Assembly: GCA_016342495.1 (NCBI GenBank)
Contig: JAEIOG010000039.1
Span: 1 to 42,242 of the forward strand
Direction: 5' to 3'
Source of the DNA: Phycisphaerae bacterium
GTDB taxonomy: Bacteria > Planctomycetota > Phycisphaerae > Sedimentisphaerales > SM23-30
Length of the DNA: 42,242 nucleotides
The notes under the pieces were generated by a model, which saw only the letters and a program-made list of their open reading frames with translations, was not told the origin of the DNA and searched no databases. The position numbers and the translations under genes are program-made. Of the stretch, positions 7,300 through 15,882 are shown piece after piece; position 1 is the stretch's first letter; every line of letters begins with the position of its first letter.

Positions 7300-8658
7300 T
7301 CAGTCGGTATATTCTAATTCTTCAGTATAGCTATCGTTATAAACCAAATCGGAATCTGAATTTTTCTGCAGTTTATCCTCTTCGATAGCGGCAATATCCA
7401 GCCAACAGGCCTGGTAGACTTCTTCCATAGAAGCCATCCCCATAGCGGCCTTGCTCAGAGCATCGACAATAACGGGTTTAACGCCATTGCTTCTGAATGT
7501 ATCCCTGATTAATTCATGCGAAGTACCATGAGTAATCATTTTAGAAACATCTTTGCCAATAGTAGCGATTTCAAAAACACCCAATCGATCAGTGTGGCCA
7601 TAGCCACCACATTCATTACAACCTACCGAATTATAAACCTGGTCAGGTACCGCCATGTTATAATGTTCAAAAAGTTCGGTTTCCTGTTGTGTCAACTTGC
7701 GGCCAGTCGAACAGTTCATACAAAGTTTACGCACCAATGATTGCGATATAATCATTCTTAATGTTGATCCCAGAACATAATAAGGCACGCCCAGATAATG
7801 CATTGTTTCAACCGCCGAAGCAGAATCGGTAGAATGCAAAGTCGCGATAACCAGTCGCCCTGCCATTGCTGCCCGAGCGGCGATCATAGCAGAATGCTCA
7901 TCACGAATTTCACCAACAATGATAACATCAGGGTCCATTCTCAGAACCACTCGCAAACCTTCATACATCGTTAAACCATGGTCCTCATCGACCTGAATCT
8001 GCCTTAGATGATCCATATCATGTTCGATAGGGTCTTCGATTGAAACGCCGATTTTCTTTTCAAGTTCCAGCATCGAAGCTAAGGCATAAAGAGAAGAAGA
8101 TTTACCGGCACCAGTGGAACCAGAAACCAGTACCAGTCCATGCTGAGCTTTCATGGCATTTCGAATCTGCTGTTGCTGCTGATCTGAAAAACCTAAACTT
8201 TCCGGGCTGGTAAACTGTTCTGGGGTGGTCATAAACCGCATATGGGCGGCATCACGCTGACCAGCTGGGGTAATAACTATACGAATATCACGAGCACCCA
8301 TTTCAGTCAACCAACGCATCTGGCTTTCCACTGGAACAAAATGCTTTTCAATATCAATCTTGGCGGCAACCTTAACTTGATTTAAGAGTCGCTGCCCTTC
8401 AGCCATTGCCAGTTTCTGCTTGGTATGCACGATGCCATCAATTCTGAACCTGATAGCCATTTTATCACCAAATGGGTCAATATGAACATCGGTTGCCCGG
8501 TCCAGGATCGCCTGCTGTAGCAAATTAGTAAGATTTTCAGGATATTGCGGTGATATTTCAATATCAGTATCATCGTCAACATCACCATTTAGAAGATCAT
8601 TTTCCAAAGCTTTATCAAGTTCAACGCTCAGCAGGAAATCATCAAGATGCTGATCCAT
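7300..8658 (-). CDS. GspE/PilB-family secretion ATPase, short orphan form
   Basis: This 452-residue hexameric ATPase of the type II secretion/type IV pilus family would power pseudopilus or pilus assembly at the inner membrane. It shows DRATDVHIDPF (start of the N2 domain), Walker A GSTGAGKSS near residue 180, an IEDPIEHDM Asp box, Walker B DPDVIIVGEIRD near 240, the ATLHSTDS His box, and two Cys pairs (CMNC, CNEC) near 311 and 350 that form the usual zinc site. The N-terminal MshEN domain present in the 567-residue paralogue at 20046-21749 is missing, replaced by a short acidic stretch. The ATG at 8658 is chosen because GAGGAG lies 6 nt upstream; an upstream in-frame start at 8712 lacks such a site. 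No pilus gene is adjacent. It may serve the second secretin/pilin locus. Confidence 0.9.
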   Translation of the reverse strand: MDQHLDDFLLSVELDKALENDLLNGDVDDDTDIEISPQYPENLTNLLQQAILDRATDVHIDPFGDKMAIRFRIDGIVHTKQKLAMAEGQRLLNQVKVAAKIDIEKHFVPVESQMRWLTEMGARDIRIVITPAGQRDAAHMRFMTTPEQFTSPESLGFSDQQQQQIRNAMKAQHGLVLVSGSTGAGKSSSLYALASMLELEKKIGVSIEDPIEHDMDHLRQIQVDEDHGLTMYEGLRVVLRMDPDVIIVGEIRDEHSAMIAARAAMAGRLVIATLHSTDSASAVETMHYLGVPYYVLGSTLRMIISQSLVRKLCMNCSTGRKLTQQETELFEHYNMAVPDQVYNSVGCNECGGYGHTDRLGVFEIATIGKDVSKMITHGTSHELIRDTFRSNGVKPVIVDALSKAAMGMASMEEVYQACWLDIAAIEEDKLQKNSDSDLVYNDSYTEELEYTD

Positions 8659-9021
8659 AGTTTTCTCCTCAAAATACCATTCGTCTACAACAGTTAAGCA
8701 AAGCTTATACATAAGCTTTATTATAAAGAACTTAAATAGACATTATATCTACGATTTGATTAACAATAATATTATATCTATACAGATAAATTCGTCTAAA
8801 TCACAGGCCGTCTTGAATGGCCAGATCATTATTTAACATATTTAGTCATAAATGCCCTTTTTGCGGTTTATTGGAGTAAATTTATCATTTTATGGGACTG
8901 AGGCTATACCGTTGAAATCTGAATTTGACGCCATAACAATGCTGATTTTAATCAATACTTGAGTTGGCGGCTCTATTTCAGAGTGTATATCCAAAACAGG
9001 GTTTAAGTCCGATAATTTTAC

Positions 9022-9050
9022 TTGTTATATCAAGTTTTTCCGGGTATTAT
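9022..9050 (+). promoter_or_regulatory. probable sigma-70 promoter of beta-helix gene
   Basis: TTGTTA (9022-9027), a 17-nt spacer and TATTAT (9045-9050) form a good -35/-10 pair. The predicted start of transcription, about 9057, coincides with the palindrome at 9057-9074. This leaves a leader of about 77 nt. Confidence 0.5.
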
Positions 9051-9056
9051 AGAGAT

Positions 9057-9074
9057 ACTAATATGGATATTAGT
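9057..9074. promoter_or_regulatory. palindromic operator candidate at predicted transcription start
   Basis: ACTAATAT-gg-ATATTAGT is a perfect 8-bp inverted repeat with a 2-nt centre. Its position over the predicted start site of the beta-helix gene is typical for a repressor operator. The function is inferred. Confidence 0.45.
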
Positions 9075-9133
9075 GCATAAGCGTCGCTAAAAATGAACAA
9101 TAGCTGACGATTAAATAAGGAAAGGATGCCAGC

Positions 9134-12100
9134 ATGATCTGCAAAAAATTAGATTTTTTCGCGATTTTCTTCGCATTATTGCTCATTTCCGGTATTTTTT
9201 CTGAATTTCCCAATCCGTCTTACGGGGCAGATATTTTTGTCCCAACCGGGACATCGATCCAGACTGGCATCGATACCGCCAGCGATGGTGATATTGTAAT
9301 TGTCGCACCAGGGACTTATGCTGAAACCATCGATTTCAAAGGCAAAAAAATCATAGTCCAAAGTTCAGATCCTGCCAACGATTCTATCGTGGAAAATACC
9401 ATAATTGACTGCTCGGCCCTTTCAGACACCGGCGTATTATTTATCACTGGTGAAACTATTGAATCTCAACTCAATGGCTTTACCATAACCAATGGAAAAG
9501 GCTATTGGGGCTGGGCCGGAGCGATTTTAATTGCGGAAAATTCCGGGGCAACCATAAGAAACTGCATCATCAGCGGACACAATACCACCACTAATGCCGG
9601 GGCAATCAGCTGTGAATCAAGCGAAGAATCAATTTTCATAAACTGCAAATTCTCAAATAATCATACCAAAAGATATGGCGGAGCAATATATTGTATCAGC
9701 TCAAAAGTTTCATTTTATAATTGTGACTTCATTGGCAACAGCGTCGAACTTTATAGCGGCGGAGCATTATATTTTTATAATGATTGTGAGGTGGAATTGA
9801 CTGATTGCTATTTTGAAGATAATTCTGCCAGTGCTAAAGGCGGAGCAATTTTTCTTTCGGCCAGTACAATAACAATCATTGATAGTTATCTGGTGGAAAA
9901 CAATGCGAACTATGGCGGCGGGATATATTGCTATGCCAGCAATGGTCGAATTGATAACAGTGTAATTAATGGTAATGAATCACTTGATGGCGGCGGAATA
10001 TATTTAGAAAGTAATTCTAAGCCTGAAATTTATAATTGCGTGCTGGCTGGCAACAAGGCAACTAATACCCAGGCTGGCGGTGCATTGCATTGCATAACCG
10101 GCAGTAACCCTAAGGTGCGAAATTCCATTATCTGGAATAATAAAACCCGGCAGATCGCCGCACCCTATGCAGTCACTGGCACACCAGATATTAAATACTG
10201 CTATGTAACCGGTGGCTGGGGAATCCCCGACCCAGATGATGGCAGCGGTTCAGAATGGGACCACAACCTCAATCCAATCGATGACGACCCCGGTTTCAGC
10301 ACAGCTGGCAGCTGGGATGTCAATGTATGGGTAGAAGTCGAAGATATTAAAAACGCATACCGAATCGAATCAGATTCTATCTGCTTTGACACGGGAGAGT
10401 CACAATACGCACCAGCTTTCGACCTGAAAGATATCGATAGCAATAATCGTTTTTGTGACGAAGCTGTTGATATTGGTATTAATGAGCTGAACCCTGGCCA
10501 TAAAATTTATAATGAAAATAATGAGCAATGGTATAGCGATATTCAAAACGCGATGAGTCAAGCTACCCTTGGCGATATTATAACGATAAACCCCGGTCTA
10601 TATATATCTGACTACAGAATCGATTTTAAGGCCGGTACAACCTTGCAAAGTCGCCATCCCGACAAAATGGATTTTCGTGACAATACTGTCATAAAAGGCA
10701 ATGAATTGTCCAGCATTATTTATTTTGGCCCTTCTGATTCTAACGAATCTTTATTAGATGGCTTAACTCTGGCAAATAACAGCGCTGAAAATGGCGGAGC
10801 GATTAATATCTTTCAGGCACAGCCAACCATTCGAAGATGTATTATCAGAGATAATGTCGCAGTGCAAGGTGGCGGGATATATTGCCAAAACACCAATGGC
10901 ATAAAAATTGAAAAATGTATTATAAAAAACAATATCGCTTATGAAAAAGGTGGAGCAATTGTTCTTGAACAGGATAATTTTATCTTAGACACTTTCACTC
11001 TGGATTTATCGGATAGCGTCATTGTGGGTAATACTTCAGAAGATGCCGCAGGCGGGATATATTGCGGTGAAGATGGCACTTTCGAGATTAGCCGCTGCAC
11101 CATCAAAAAGAATTACCCTTATGCTATTGAATATATGGGCGTGTGGGAACAATCTATCAATAATTCAATTATCTGGAATAATGCTCTAGCAGAAGATGAA
11201 ACAGAACAGCTTGATCAATTTCTGCTGTTTACTAAATCCGCCATTGTACTTAGTAATTGCAATATACAGGGTGGATGGGAAAATATTTTAGTAGATGAAA
11301 ATACTGATTATGCAATTATCAGCACCGACCCCATATTCCAGGGCTACACTGATGAAGGTGACCCCGATGACCCCAATGATGACAAATTCGTTGACCATGA
11401 CTATATACTAAAGAGCAATTCACCTTGCATCAATGGCGGCGACCTTAGCTATCAGGATGAAACTACATTTGATATTGACGGCAATATCAGATTATCCCAT
11501 TGCTGTCTGGATATTGGGGCCTGGGAGCATACTGAACCGATTTTATCTGGCACTAAACACCTGATCTATAATCAGTCTGAAAACTCCTGGCATTGCACCA
11601 TTCAAGATGCTGTCGATGAATCTGAGGCCGGCAATACCATTATCATAGGCCCTGGGGTATACAATGAAAATATTGTTATTGAAAAAGCTAACCTTGTCCT
11701 AAAAGGCCGCAGTATTTGGGAACGTGATGTAGTTAGCAATACTACCATCGATGGCCAAAGTCTGGGTCCAGTAATACAACTGGTCGCTGAAAAAGCTGGC
11801 GGTACCGAAATCAGGGGAATCTCAATGAGAAATGGTGCAAATGAAGCTGGCGGCGGAATAACAAGTTCTAAAAACGATAATATAAAAATCCGTAACTGCA
11901 ATATCCTTAACAACAAAGCCAACAGCAGAGGCGGCGGGATTTATCTATCAGAAGCAGCCAACAGCACCGTAGATTTTTGTCTCCTAGGTGATAATGACAG
12001 CTCCTATGGCGGTGGACTATATGCTGATATGACCGATAATCTTAACCTGAATAATAATTTTATTATCAGCAATATCGCTAATGACCCTAATAATCTTAGC

Positions 12101-13831
12101 CGCGGCGGCGGAGTTTTCATCAGCACCAGTAAAAATGTTAAACTTGATTTCTGCACGATATATGGCAATGCAACTGTGGGTTCGGTTTTAGGCAGCGCCA
12201 TTTACCTCGGCGATGGGATAACCAATGCCGATATTAATAATTCAATTGTTTGGGGTAATGTCCCGGCCTTTGACCATATTTTTGACATTGACGATGCCCA
12301 GACAGAATTGAACTATTGCGACATCGAAGGTGGATGGCTGGGTGAAACTAAAATTGGAAAAAATAATATTAATATTGATCCTGATTTTGTCTATGTAGGT
12401 GGCGAAGAAGAACAATGGGATTGGCATCTTAATGAAAATTCACCTTGCGTTAATGCTGGTGACCCGACCATTAAATATTTAGCCACCCAGACAGATTATG
12501 ATGGCAATGCCCGCTATCTCTTTGGCAGGGTAGATATCGGCGCCGATGAAATGAGCCAGCTTGACCCGGACAATTTAAGCAATGTCGTCAAAAATGAAAC
12601 CAAAAACACCTGGTTCAATACCATCCAGAAAGCCATCGATGCGGCCGCATCAAAGGATGTGCTAATCGTTATGCCTGGGGTATATAAAGAAAATATCAAA
12701 GTCCACCGCCAGGGCCTGACCTTAAAAACCGTAGACCCGCAAGATAAAGATATTCAGGCAACCACCATTATTCTTGGAACTAATGGCTCTGATGATATGT
12801 ATGACTCCACGATTACTATGCCCAGCGGTTTAGCCAAAGGCGTTACTATTGATGGCTTTACTGTAATTTGCGGGACAGGCTATTTTAATGATAAAGGTAA
12901 TACCGACCCTAATGACGATGAAACTTTTGGTGGCGGGGTATATTCTATCAACAATAATGAATTTACCCTCAGAAATTGCTTGTTTCTGACAACTTCAAAT
13001 GTGGATGTTGGCGGTGCGATTTATATTGATGCCAGCCAAACCAAAGTCAGCACAATCGAAAAATGCTGGTTTGGATTCTTCCAAGCTAATAAACGCGGCG
13101 GTGCAATTGCTCTGGATAGATGCTATGACTTTAATATCAAAAATAATCTGATAACCGATTGTCACTCAACCGCTGATGATTCCAGCAGTATTGATATGCA
13201 AAGGTCCAGACGGGTGGAAATAATAAATTGCACTATTCATAAAAGCGATGCAGTTATTGCATGGGACAGTTGCTACCAGATATACCTTAGAAATAGCATC
13301 TTATGGGGCGATATGGCTCTGCCTGCTATTGCGGACCCCGACAACAAAATAACTGCTGAATATAATAATATTCAAGGTGCCCCCAGTGAAATAAATCACA
13401 ATATTGATACCGACCCGCTTTTTGCCAATACCACAAATGTACTGGATTACGACTTCCACCTGCGCAGCACTATTGGCCGCTGGGATTGGCAAATCAATGC
13501 CTGGGTTCAGGACGCATTGGACAGCCCATGTATCGATACGGGCAAGCCCGAGGGTCTGGCCTGGCAAAGCGAATGCTGGCCTAATGGGCAACTAATCAAT
13601 ATGGGCTCTTACGGTGGCACCCCCCGGGCATCGCTTTCCACGTCGTCCGATAATTTTAGTGTAGCCGACGTTAATTATGATAATGTTATAGATATATTAG
13701 ATTTCACCGCGGTGCTGGATCATTGGCTGGATAAGGTAGGCCCAAACATATATGACAGAAATAATGATGGTCATGTCAACTTATATGAAATTGCTATACT
13801 GCAATTTAACTGGCTTTTGGAAAGACAATGA
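9134..13831 (+). CDS. giant exported beta-helix protein with C-terminal dockerin-like domain
   Basis: This 1565-residue protein starts with a signal peptide (MICKKLDFFAIFFALLLISG, cleavage probably near residue 31). The body is four tandem right-handed beta-helix modules starting near residues 32, 455, 806 and 1150. Each opens with a [Y/W]-x-x-x-I-Q-x-A/G-I-D-x-A...G-D-x-I-x-I-x-P-G-x-Y sequence, followed by repeated I-x-N-C-x-I and GGGIY/GGAIY coils. Such folds (pectate-lyase-like, PF13229-type) bind or cleave polysaccharide, though no catalytic residue set can be assigned here. Residues about 1507-1565 form a dockerin-like pair of Ca-binding loops (DVNYDNVIDILDF and DRNNDGHVNLYE). ATG at 9134 follows AAGGAAAGG. 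It directly precedes the type II secretion locus and is a likely secreted substrate; this is inferred. Confidence 0.88.
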   Translation: MICKKLDFFAIFFALLLISGIFSEFPNPSYGADIFVPTGTSIQTGIDTASDGDIVIVAPGTYAETIDFKGKKIIVQSSDPANDSIVENTIIDCSALSDTGVLFITGETIESQLNGFTITNGKGYWGWAGAILIAENSGATIRNCIISGHNTTTNAGAISCESSEESIFINCKFSNNHTKRYGGAIYCISSKVSFYNCDFIGNSVELYSGGALYFYNDCEVELTDCYFEDNSASAKGGAIFLSASTITIIDSYLVENNANYGGGIYCYASNGRIDNSVINGNESLDGGGIYLESNSKPEIYNCVLAGNKATNTQAGGALHCITGSNPKVRNSIIWNNKTRQIAAPYAVTGTPDIKYCYVTGGWGIPDPDDGSGSEWDHNLNPIDDDPGFSTAGSWDVNVWVEVEDIKNAYRIESDSICFDTGESQYAPAFDLKDIDSNNRFCDEAVDIGINELNPGHKIYNENNEQWYSDIQNAMSQATLGDIITINPGLYISDYRIDFKAGTTLQSRHPDKMDFRDNTVIKGNELSSIIYFGPSDSNESLLDGLTLANNSAENGGAINIFQAQPTIRRCIIRDNVAVQGGGIYCQNTNGIKIEKCIIKNNIAYEKGGAIVLEQDNFILDTFTLDLSDSVIVGNTSEDAAGGIYCGEDGTFEISRCTIKKNYPYAIEYMGVWEQSINNSIIWNNALAEDETEQLDQFLLFTKSAIVLSNCNIQGGWENILVDENTDYAIISTDPIFQGYTDEGDPDDPNDDKFVDHDYILKSNSPCINGGDLSYQDETTFDIDGNIRLSHCCLDIGAWEHTEPILSGTKHLIYNQSENSWHCTIQDAVDESEAGNTIIIGPGVYNENIVIEKANLVLKGRSIWERDVVSNTTIDGQSLGPVIQLVAEKAGGTEIRGISMRNGANEAGGGITSSKNDNIKIRNCNILNNKANSRGGGIYLSEAANSTVDFCLLGDNDSSYGGGLYADMTDNLNLNNNFIISNIANDPNNLSRGGGVFISTSKNVKLDFCTIYGNATVGSVLGSAIYLGDGITNADINNSIVWGNVPAFDHIFDIDDAQTELNYCDIEGGWLGETKIGKNNINIDPDFVYVGGEEEQWDWHLNENSPCVNAGDPTIKYLATQTDYDGNARYLFGRVDIGADEMSQLDPDNLSNVVKNETKNTWFNTIQKAIDAAASKDVLIVMPGVYKENIKVHRQGLTLKTVDPQDKDIQATTIILGTNGSDDMYDSTITMPSGLAKGVTIDGFTVICGTGYFNDKGNTDPNDDETFGGGVYSINNNEFTLRNCLFLTTSNVDVGGAIYIDASQTKVSTIEKCWFGFFQANKRGGAIALDRCYDFNIKNNLITDCHSTADDSSSIDMQRSRRVEIINCTIHKSDAVIAWDSCYQIYLRNSILWGDMALPAIADPDNKITAEYNNIQGAPSEINHNIDTDPLFANTTNVLDYDFHLRSTIGRWDWQINAWVQDALDSPCIDTGKPEGLAWQSECWPNGQLINMGSYGGTPRASLSTSSDNFSVADVNYDNVIDILDFTAVLDHWLDKVGPNIYDRNNDGHVNLYEIAILQFNWLLERQ

Positions 13832-14262
13832 TATACTCAAACCCTATTTGACTGGTGATATTTAAGGTATTATTTTGCGATATTTTGAGCAAATATGTAC
13901 TTTCTAAAGCCTTTTTTGTCTTTTCCGAGCCTTTTGCCACCCTCTAAAAATGGATTTTATCCCGGGTTATATTAAACAGCTATCAATTGTAGCCGATAAT
14001 AGATAAACGTCTTAAGGAAGGCATTTTACACAAAAAATAAATATTAGTGGAACTTGAATCAGCAATGATGGTCAAAGCTTATAGAAATACATAATATAAC
14101 TGAATCTGAGACGCATCTGCGAATTATGAATAACGTTAAATTCTTTTGTGACAAGAACTTGACGAATCGAGCGAAAAAAGGTAAGCTGGGCTGATTATTC
14201 AAATAAGACAGGTTATAACGGTTGGGTAAATCAGGTGGTTTCCTTGCCAGAGGTATAATAGA
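13832..14262. other. intergenic region before the secretion operon
   Basis: No supported gene and no clear terminator for the beta-helix gene are seen. The region is AT-rich. A weak TTGACG...TAAGCT pair near 14159-14187 is a poor promoter match. AGAGGT at about 14249-14254 serves as ribosome-binding site for the next gene. Confidence 0.45.
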
Positions 14263-15390
14263 GTGAACAACAAGAGTATATGGTATATAAACTGCACAAT
14301 CGTGATTATTGCAATTGCGATACTGGTTTTCGGCATATATGGTATGCCCATAAACAAACTTCTCGCCCTGCTGGGAAATAGCAATGGTAGCACCATTAAT
14401 GCTGGCTCGGACGGAAATGATATTATCGTAAAATACCCTTTGGTGACCGCTGCAGACGCTTTTTCCGATAGATTCAGACCTAAAATAGTAAAAAAAGACC
14501 CTACCCCAGTCAAACAAGTCAAACCTGTAGAAATTAAATACGGCAAAGTTAAACTCGTTATTGAGGAAGTCGAAGGTTTCAATGGCGGTGGCTGGAAAGT
14601 CGCTGGCAGTGATTGGCTCGAAAGTGGTCAGCAAGCCGACAAGGTACAGGTTGGGCGTACTCATAATATCGCGTTTAAGGATGTTGAAGGTTGGGATAGT
14701 CCAAAAATGACTGCCAAAGTCAAAGAAAATGAAATAACCGAATTGACCGTAAAATACAGCAAAATCATTTATGGCAAAGCAGTTGTCAATATCGAAGCAG
14801 CCGAAGGTCTGGAGCAGGCACAATGGCAAATAGATGGCAAATGGTATAATAGCGGTCAAACAGTTGAAAATCTTCGAGCCGGAGCTAAAACCATTAATTT
14901 TAAGGCGGTGCCAGGCTGGACTGCACCGGACAATATCAGTTGCACGGTTAAGGAAAATGAATTAGCAGAATATTCGGTAAGTTATAGCCGCCCCAAACCC
15001 GCTGACCCGCAATTTAAGCTATCGGCAACTTTAGCTATGGGTAATGGCAAAGGCGAAGCTTGGTTTAAAGCATCAAATTCCAGTAAAGAACAACATTTTC
15101 GAATTGGCGAAAAGGTAGATAAATTTGTATTATCAAAAGTATTTGATGGCTCGGTAGTCTTAACTCAGGATGGTTTTGAATATACAGTGGAGATCATCAA
15201 AGTAAACGCCCCAGCAATGCCAAAGCCACCAACAAACCCTATGAATGCAAAATCTGGTTATACGCCGAGGCAGCCAACAACAAATTCTACCAACAGTAAT
15301 CGTCCCGAAACTACGCCAGGTAGCTCCAATTCAAGATCTACCCTGCCAAGCCGTTATCAAAGGACAGGCAGTACAGCTGGCTCTAATTGA
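14263..15390 (+). CDS. gspC: GspC-like inner-membrane protein with two inserted Trp-Gly repeats
   Basis: This 375-residue protein starts at GTG with AGAGGT upstream. One membrane helix lies near residues 7-28, the N-in topology of GspC. Residues about 90-166 and 169-243 are two copies of a beta domain (Y-G-K-V/A...W-x-x-x-G-x-W-x-x-S-G-Q-x-x...F-K-x-V-x-G-W-x-x-P...V-K-E-N-E-x-x-E-x-x-V-x-Y-S). Similar repeats occur in other planctomycete exported proteins. Residues about 246-313 resemble the GspC homology region that contacts the secretin: K-L-S-A-T-L-A-M-G...F-R-I-G-E-K-V-D...V-V-L-T-Q-D-G-F-E-Y-T-V-E-I. A Ser/Thr/Pro-rich tail replaces the usual PDZ or coiled coil. Position just before gspD supports the call; sequence evidence alone is moderate. 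Confidence 0.65.
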   Translation: MNNKSIWYINCTIVIIAIAILVFGIYGMPINKLLALLGNSNGSTINAGSDGNDIIVKYPLVTAADAFSDRFRPKIVKKDPTPVKQVKPVEIKYGKVKLVIEEVEGFNGGGWKVAGSDWLESGQQADKVQVGRTHNIAFKDVEGWDSPKMTAKVKENEITELTVKYSKIIYGKAVVNIEAAEGLEQAQWQIDGKWYNSGQTVENLRAGAKTINFKAVPGWTAPDNISCTVKENELAEYSVSYSRPKPADPQFKLSATLAMGNGKGEAWFKASNSSKEQHFRIGEKVDKFVLSKVFDGSVVLTQDGFEYTVEIIKVNAPAMPKPPTNPMNAKSGYTPRQPTTNSTNSNRPETTPGSSNSRSTLPSRYQRTGSTAGSN

Positions 15391-15398
15391 TTATGATA

Positions 15399-15848
15399 CT
15401 ATTTTAAGACTAAAAACCACTTTTGATGTTTTATAGAATAATGAAAAGTAAAATTAATAATATTAGAAATTTCTTTACGATATGGCGCAGGCTTATAGTT
15501 GAGAGTGAACTGGACCTGGGCGGTTTGGGGGTCATCGAAATTAACGATAAAGCCTTCGGGAACCCAACGACCAATAGAGACAATAGAATAATTTGGGCCC
15601 AGAATTCTGGCAGCGATAGCATCGCCAGAGAGTTTGGGGGCATCGGCAGAAGATGGTTCAACAAAGTCGGTGAGTTTGCCATAAGACTTTGAGGCCAAAG
15701 CTTTCAGCAGGTTATCCATGGTAGATTTCACCTGGGACCGCTGCAGATGATAAATATCTGCCTGAGATTTGGAATCGACCAATATAGTTTGCGTTTTGCA
15801 AGAAGACAATATAAAGATAATAAGAAAACAATAATAGAACTTGCTCAT
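15399..15848 (-). CDS. small lipoprotein, antisense between gspC and gspD
   Basis: This 149-residue protein has a lipoprotein signal peptide: MSKFYYCFLIIFILSSC, with Cys17 as the lipidation site after the lipobox I-L-S-S. The mature part has a helical start, then an alternating beta pattern ending F-T-F-H-Y-S-I-K-H-Q-K-W-F-L-V-L, which is compatible with an NTF2-like fold. AAAGGA lies 9 nt before the ATG. Its start is only 34 nt from the gspD start on the other strand, and its end is 8 nt from the gspC stop, so it sits antisense inside the secretion locus. Small lipoproteins beside secretin genes are often pilotins; that role is a hypothesis here and no family match is claimed. Confidence 0.75.
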   Translation of the reverse strand: MSKFYYCFLIIFILSSCKTQTILVDSKSQADIYHLQRSQVKSTMDNLLKALASKSYGKLTDFVEPSSADAPKLSGDAIAARILGPNYSIVSIGRWVPEGFIVNFDDPQTAQVQFTLNYKPAPYRKEISNIINFTFHYSIKHQKWFLVLK

Positions 15849-15882
15849 ACATGATATCCTTTACTACGGAGTAAATAAAAAG

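Larger units (their letters stand above)
8659..9133. other. divergent intergenic region, regulatory
   Basis: This region separates the minus-strand ATPase gene from the plus-strand beta-helix gene and holds no supported reading frame. The ATPase side is rich in TATAAT-like sequences. The beta-helix side carries the promoter and palindrome listed separately. Confidence 0.6.

Noticed and set aside
13832-14262. Terminator after the beta-helix gene
   Set aside because: T-rich tracts occur, but I could not find a convincing stem before them.
14059-14859. Minus-strand open frame of 266 codons opposite the gspC start
   Set aside because: It is the shadow of the gspC-like gene and its upstream region; the translation has no family features and the plus-strand gene has a membrane helix, repeats and a ribosome-binding site.
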